From Nannobrachium achirus (lineage: Eukaryota > Chordata > Actinopteri > Myctophiformes > Myctophidae), in contig OY997647.1 in the NCBI GenBank assembly GCA_963921795.1, positions 59,912,061-59,976,060 on the forward strand: a stretch of DNA of 64,000 bases, in the 5' to 3' direction. Shown in pieces: positions 58,136-64,000 of this stretch. Below the pieces are notes generated by a model that made no database searches, was not told the DNA's origin, and saw only the letters and a list, made by a program, of their open reading frames with translations. The position numbers and the translations under genes were made by a program. Position 1 is the first letter of the stretch; each line of letters opens with the position of its first letter.

Positions 58136-58603
58136 CAGGGGCGTCACAAGGGGTAGGAAAGTGGGACTGAGTTACCGGGGCCCAAGGTGGAGGGGGGGCC
58201 CTAGTAACTTTAATCTATTGAAAAATAGCAGATATACAAGCTCACAGCGCGGCACCGAGTGCCGCGCTGCGAGCTTGTAGATCTGCTATTTTTTAAAAGT
58301 TGTGAAAATGTGTGAAAATCTTTGAATATATGTATTTTTTAAAGCGAACATTTCTAACTCAAATTTTGCTTCTGGGGGGGGTCCCTGGAACTAAATATTT
58401 TTAGATTGGGGTCCGTGGCCAAATACATATCATCTTGGGGGTCCTTGACATAGGTTTCTTGCTCACATTTTCACGATTTTCCAAAAATAGCAGATATACA
58501 AGCTGCGAGCTTGTATATCTGCTATTTTTCAATAGTTAACGTTCATGGGGGGCCCGCAGTGAATCCTTGCACCCAGGGCCCAGAATTTGGTGTGACGCCC
58601 CTG
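58136..58603 (+). mobile_element. Composite O copy 4
   Basis: CAGGGGCGTCACAAGGGG to TTGGTGTGACGCCCCTG; flanks GCGCTGAG and GCACTGAG agree at 7 of 8, the clearest duplication of the family. Two hairpins are present, the second short. Confidence 0.85.
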
Positions 58604-58917
58604 GCACTGAGCTTTATTCATGCTGCTCAGCACCGTGTGCCGCTGCTCCTCCAGACTATCAGCAGCTCAGCCTACAGACGGAGCCTGCAGCGTGCTGCGT
58701 CTCGTAGACAGACTGGTGGTGGTGGTATTACCATGGTAGAAACCTGGATGTCTGCGTTGCCCCAAGGAGGGGGATTCAGGCAGTGGATTAGAGCGATAGA
58801 CCCAGGATAGGAGGCTCTCTTCCCTGGGCTTATAACCTGACTGGATAAGATGCCTGAGGGCCTCGGTGGAACCAGTGTATAGACGGAGGTAACAGCATGC
58901 TAAGTGGTGTTAACACA

Positions 58918-59006
<89 letters not shown>
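58918..59006. repeat. (CA)n microsatellite
   Basis: Pure CA run. Confidence 0.95.
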
Positions 59007-59008
<2 letters not shown>

Positions 59009-59071
59009 AGACTGACGCAGATGATTGCTTGCAAAGACATACCGGTAGACTTGGGCACATGTCTAGCTACA

Positions 59072-59342
59072 TATCGTCACTGTCGGGCAGAAACCTCGTA
59101 TCTCCAAGTTTCAAATTTGTTTGAGCGTTTTTTTTTTCTCACAAATAAAGCCCTGCTTCATCATACAAGGCCGTCGCACAAAAGTAGTGAAAACAGCAGA
59201 TCTACAAGCACACAACGCCTTGCCCGTGAGGCGTTGTGTGCTTGTAGATCGGCTGTTTTCTCTAGTTTAAGTCATTTTTTAAATGATACATACAAAACGA
59301 ACGGTTTTGGTCATACAAGGTTTCTACCCGACAACGACGATA
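59072..59342 (+). mobile_element. MITE-A copy 12, full length
   Basis: TATCGTCACTGTCGGGCAGA to ACCCGACAACGACGATA with a complete hairpin (59185-59265). Confidence 0.88.
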
Positions 59343-59745
59343 TACTGTGCACTCACTCTCTTATGCAATATCCCACATGTACTAAAAGCCCCTGCGGGGG
59401 GTGTGTGTGTGTGTGTGTGCGTGTGCGTGTGCGTGCGTGTGCGTGCGTGCGTGCGGTTTCTATGGAAACCCTTCCAGTACCAGGTATAGGGGCCTCAGGC
59501 CCTGGATTCAGTTACAGGTCAATCATCATCTGCACATGTGCTGTCAGAAAAATCTGCCTCACACACGACTGACTGACTGCAGTTGAACGCGCAGGTCGCG
59601 TGCGTGCGTGCGTGCGTGTGTGTGTGTCTCTGAGACAAGTTCAAGACGGGTGTCTCATGGGATTATGGTGACAGCCACACATTATTATTGCTATTATATT
59701 CCTTTAAAAGATACTTTTCATCACTTGTTATGTTACTATGCATAC
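59343..59745. other. GT/CG-rich runs, no gene
   Basis: GTGCGTGC tracts at 59400-59455 and 59600-59628; nothing else recognised. Confidence 0.5.
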
Positions 59746-59753
59746 TCATTTCC

Positions 59754-60321
59754 TAAGGGTGTAACGATACATTTTAATAGCGATTCGATACATATCACGA
59801 TACATGGTTGACGAAACGATACATGGACGATATTGGTTCAGTCATGGCGATACGATACGATTCGATTTAATTATTTAAAATCGATATAGTAACTGTTTAG
59901 AAAAGAAATTAAAACTGTGTGAAAGGTGTGGATAGTGCAGGTTTTTAAGGGAAACATGTATTATTATGGATATAAATAAGTAAACACAGTGATTATCTGC
60001 CAAATACATGGACATTGTATATTGACAAACCCGCACCTTGACATGAACCCAGAGATTACACACAATTATCGATAGACCAGTGTAGCTATATGGAAAGGAA
60101 AAGTAATTAACCCCTCCTTTTAAAATGTTCTTCTTAAAAATGCTAAATACAATGCACAAGTAGGTAGTATCGATGGATACAGTCGATTCTTTGCACTGCC
60201 GATTCAATGCGATACAAAATAAAACGATACGATTCGATTTTAGCTGTTTTCATTTCGATATACCGTACTTAGATTTTTTTAAGTTAAAAACGATATTTCG
60301 ATACATATCTTTACACGCTTA
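59754..60321. mobile_element. hAT-S copy 2, complete
   Basis: TAAGGGTGTAACGATACAT and TTTACACGCTTA ends; TCATTTCC at 59746-59753 and 60322-60329 is a perfect 8-bp duplication. 568 bp, non-coding. Confidence 0.88.
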
Positions 60322-60668
60322 TCATTTCCCAATGCAGAGGCAAAATATATACCTCCAAATAATATTTTAACCACTTTCAAGCTGGCATCACCATTTTGGC
60401 CATGTCATTCTAGGCGAATAGAATGCAATTAGTTATTGTTGTGTTGTCCAAAATAGCAGCTCTATACAAGGTCACAATGCATTGTATCGTACGTGGTAGA
60501 TCTGTTTGTTTGTTTGTTTGTTTATTTTTTTGCTATGAATGCAGGTGTGCCTTGACATTTGGACATTGGTGTGCATTGGACACAACACGTTTGGAAATCA
60601 TTAGAGCTATGGTTTTAAGACATCTGATAAGAACCCTTGTATTATTGGGCTTATGTTATGCTTGTCTG

Positions 60669-60776
<108 letters not shown>

Positions 60777-60887
60777 TAACAATTTTCATTCACAACACAT
60801 ATAAGCACCCAAACACAACATCATACATACATCCATGTTTGTACATACAGGTCCATGCACTATTGCATACTTTACAATGCCCTCATG

Positions 60888-62107
60888 TAGGGTTGGGACC
60901 CGAAACCGGGTTCTTTTTAGGAACCGGTTCCATGATAGCGGGTCCAGAACCGGGTCAATCATTTTTGCCGGTCCGATTCTCTTAACGGGTCTCATCAGCG
61001 CGCATTAGCTGTGTGCATTCCATTACAAGCAGCTGTGGTGACGTCAGCCTCTACAGAAGAAATGCTGGGAATGTCCGCGTCACTGAGCAGCGCGAGTCGG
61101 CCGCAGCCGTTTGTCCTTTGGGGGGGCCGTGTGTCTCGCTCCACTCCAGCGTGATAGCGTCACCTCCTTCTCACACACGTGTTAATATTAACAAGCCAAC
61201 AACAACAACAAGAGCAAGCATGAAGCCATCAGAATGGTCGCCGATGAAGAAAAGAAAAGACAGCGCGCTGTCACACCGCATGCATGGATGTTACACCGAC
61301 ATTCCTTTGGAACCGAAATGTGTGACACCAATGTCTGAGTAACATTACCCAATGCAACTATGCGATGCAGTCACACATTTCTTTGCCAAACCCATGTCGG
61401 TGTAACATCCATAAGTTCCACACGCACGCTGACAGACACAGTCACAGAAGCTTGTTCTTCAACAGGGAACAAAATGCGAAAATTGGATTTTACAAAACGG
61501 ACCCCGTCAGCGTCGATCCCGTTTTAAAGAGGAAAAAAGAGCTTAAAACCAACTTGCTAGGGTTACGTCGTCTTGGTGTTGATGAAGACAAGTTTATATC
61601 GGATCTGCAAGCTCAAAAGTAGTCGCGCATAGTTGTCTGAGTTGTATGAGTGGAACGTTAAATCAGACGCACTGCAGTGCAATTATTTACTATAAAATCT
61701 ACTATTACATTTGCCTGTACAGTACACTGGGACTTGGGAGTTAATCTGTTATATAGGGCTCGTGATCGCGCTGCTGCTGTTGTGATGTGTTACATTATAG
61801 ACATGATGTCTGCAAAAAAACACTTTCTTTAATATAGAAAACATTTGTATCATAGCCTATTCTTCTTCCTCGTTGTATTGTTGTTTTTAATGTAATGAAA
61901 ATAGGGCGCTTTATTATGAGGAAAAAACTGGTGTGTTTTCCCTTTTAAAATTGGGTAAAATCGCGCATTTTTAAACACATTTCCTTAACGGTTATCAATT
62001 ATGTAACCGATAAACTTTTGCTCCCGACAACCCCCCCCCCCCCCCCCCCATGGTTTAAGTTGTGTTTATTATGTAATTGTATAAAATCCTAACGAGTCCC
62101 AACCCTA
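60888..62107 (+). mobile_element. hAT-V, 1.2 kb, remnant coding
   Basis: TAGGGTTGGGACCCGAAACC and GAGTCCCAACCCTA are inverted; CCCTCATG at 60880-60887 and 62108-62115 is a perfect 8-bp duplication. Short ORFs MKPSEWSPMKKRKDSALSH at 61220 and one ending RLGVDEDKFISDLQAQK at 61622 may be remnants of a longer parent's ends; no hAT catalytic core remains. Confidence 0.85.
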
Positions 62108-62214
62108 CCCTCATGCCCACACATGCATGCCCAAGCAAACTCATGAATACATACAGAGAAAAACAACATTGCCACACACAGACATCAAAATCCATATGCA
62201 TTATTCTCTACCGC

Positions 62215-62639
62215 AGTGGTTTTCAACATTTTCAGGCCAAGGACCCCTTAGTTGAGAGAGACAGATGAAGCAGGGACCCCCACAACCCATAGGTACCATG
62301 CAGTTTCATCGTTCGACGGCACAATCATCAGTGTATTTTGGATTCATGTCAATTTGTGTTTTCAGATAGTTAACTATTTGAACCGTCAATACTTGACCTT
62401 TCACTTTGCACTTAGTCTGCTCTTTTTCCCCTCTACACCAAAGCTCTTTGCCGAAAATAGACAATCTAAGCTCACAACGCCTTGCAACAAGATCTGCTAT
62501 TTTTGGCTAAAGTTCTCCGAATATATGGACGCTAGGGTTCACGTGGTTAACTGTAAAAATTGAGAAAAAGGTTTCTATCACACAAAGATTTGGAGGACCC
62601 CCTGTAGTAACTCTGAGGACCCCCTGTTGAAGACCCCTG
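62215..62639. mobile_element. hAT-B copy 3
   Basis: CAGTGGTTTTCAACATTTTC and TGTTGAAGACCCCTG; flanks CTCTACCG and CTCTACTG agree at 7 of 8. Reverse orientation to copy 1; degraded hairpin at 62455-62505. Confidence 0.8.
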
Positions 62640-63255
62640 CTCTACTGTATACCCACGAAGGCAAACCCGCGGTACACGCACCGTGTGCACGCGCACTGTA
62701 TTCTACACACTTGAGCAGTGCTCTAACCACACGTGGAGAAACGTGGCTGTCAAATCCAGGCAGGAATGTGTTGAGCTGAGCGAGGTTTTCTCTTTCATGC
62801 AGACAACACAAGACACGCTTTGTTTCAGAGCTACAGAGCCGCCGTGACTTGACCACGCCGGGGCTTTATTAGCAACCCTCGGTGCTGCTCTGTGGCTATG
62901 TGGTATTTTTCAATCTTCGCATGCGTATATCTGCCAGAATGTGCATTTAAAATACCCTTTTATGCCAAATACAAAGGTCTTTTTGGCTCCCCGCTCTCTT
63001 GTGAACGGTGTGTGCAGTCCGTACACAGCAAATCCTTTTGGTATTGTGTTTTTGTTAGCATAATATTACACCCAACATGGCTTACAGTATTTGTTACAGT
63101 ATTTGTTGCATTTTGAGAAAGCTGGCCCTGTGTAGCAGCCTGGGACTGAAGGCATTGCCACTGCCTAAAGGCAGAGACACATCCATGACATCCTGGGACC
63201 CTGTGGTCCAAACAGGAGATACATATAGATCATCACCTAGGCCAGTGGGGTCCAT
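62640..63255. other. No gene seen
   Basis: No element or exon recognised. Confidence 0.4.
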
Positions 63256-63267
63256 GCTCAAGCTCCC

Positions 63268-63475
63268 TCAGCCCTATGTTCCCTCCGCCTTATGTTCCCT
63301 CAGCCTTATGTTCCCTCAACCCTATGTTCCCTCAGCCTTATGTTCCCTCAGCCCTATGTTCCCTCAGCCCTATGTTCCCTCAGCCTTATGTTCCCTCAGC
63401 CCTATGTTCCCTCAGCCCTATGTTCCCTCATCCCAAAATAGGACCCTATGTTCCCTCAGCCCTATGTTCCCTCAG
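63268..63475. repeat. 16-bp minisatellite TATGTTCCCTCAGCC(C/T)
   Basis: About twelve units, one interrupted by ATCCCAAAATAGGACC. Confidence 0.92.
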
Positions 63476-63545
63476 ACCAAAAATCTCAGTCCCCCATGGC
63501 ATTGTTTCCGACGTCTCATTGTTCTGACGCCCCATTCGTCCGATG

Positions 63546-63800
63546 CTGGTGAATGCTAACCTGGTGAATGCTAACCTGGTGAATGCTAACCTGCCGACGC
63601 TGCTGAATGCTAACCTGTTGAATAATAACCTGGTGAATGCTGACCTGCCAACGCTGGTGTATGCTAACCCGTGAATGCGGACCTGCCGACACTGGTGAAT
63701 GCTAACCTTTTGAATGCTGGCGAATGCTAACCTTGTGAATGCTGACCTGCCGATGCTGGTGAATGCTAACCTGGTGAATGTTAACCTGGAGAATGCTAAC
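63546..63800. repeat. 15-bp minisatellite GGTGAATGCTAACCT
   Basis: Roughly sixteen degenerate units with variants GCTGACCTGCCGAC. Confidence 0.9.
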
Positions 63801-63804
63801 TCTT

Positions 63805-64000
63805 TATATGCCCATATATGGAGATCCCTGATGTCATCATTATTAAGGCCATAATCTGTGAATGCATGGGTAACAGGGATCTCCATATATGGGTAACTGG
63901 TCCGATATATATTAATAAAGGATAACATAAATTAAAAGTTCACATATGGGTATTCCCAGATGATGCCCTGTTAGGGGAACCACACCAACAGAATCCATAT
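63805..64000. repeat. Repeat T, partial, runs off window
   Basis: GCCCATATATGGAGATCCC and TCCATATATGGGTAACTGG blocks as at 26000 and 54150. Confidence 0.65.

Overview
This is vertebrate, almost certainly teleost fish, nuclear DNA. It carries exons with consensus GT/AG splice sites, fish-type LINE and SINE fragments, very long AC/GT microsatellites and dozens of short non-autonomous DNA transposons of hAT and TTAA (piggyBac-like) type. The species cannot be named from the sequence alone. All calls were made by eye; family labels (A, B, C and so on) are local to this report.

Host genes. Two short plus-strand exons, 9527-9623 and 30180-30230, encode [14 protein letters not shown]... and VQSTSWMPHQQYVMQPT. 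They read as consecutive C-terminal-region exons of the RNA-binding protein RBMS3, so most of the window is rbms3 intron: 20.6 kb between the two exons and at least 33.8 kb after the second. A minus-strand, intronless, nearly full-length klhdc3-like kelch gene with one frameshift lies at 2843-3966. It is bracketed by two direct copies of a hairpin-ended repeat, and the whole block interrupts one MITE.

Layout. 0-9 kb: TTAA element, LINE remnants, the kelch copy, foldbacks, CA/GT runs. 9-10.2 kb: first rbms3 exon squeezed between two hAT insertions. 10-30 kb: intron with MITE-A copies, a stacked nest of hAT/LINE/foldback elements (13.3-16.2 kb), a SINE, and TTAA elements. 30.2-35.4 kb: a 5.2 kb array of a 47-bp unit that starts inside the second rbms3 exon and repeats its 5' splice site about 110 times. 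35-48 kb: hAT elements, SINE, LINE tail, GTAC-rich and GGAT satellites, and a 200-bp assembly gap (48097-48296). 48.7-50.8 kb: hAT holding a 1.7 kb inverted repeat. 52.4-55.8 kb: a 3.3 kb palindromic element. 55.8-64 kb: more hAT and TTAA elements and two short minisatellites.

Main points of interest. (1) A minisatellite seeded on an exon-intron boundary that multiplies a functional-looking splice donor directly behind a conserved exon. (2) A roughly 60-80 bp hairpin with the core GATCTACAAGC, found more than 30 times and shared by otherwise unrelated transposon families. (3) A kelch-gene copy enclosed by mobile DNA. Several transposon ends are supported by target-site duplications read directly from the sequence.
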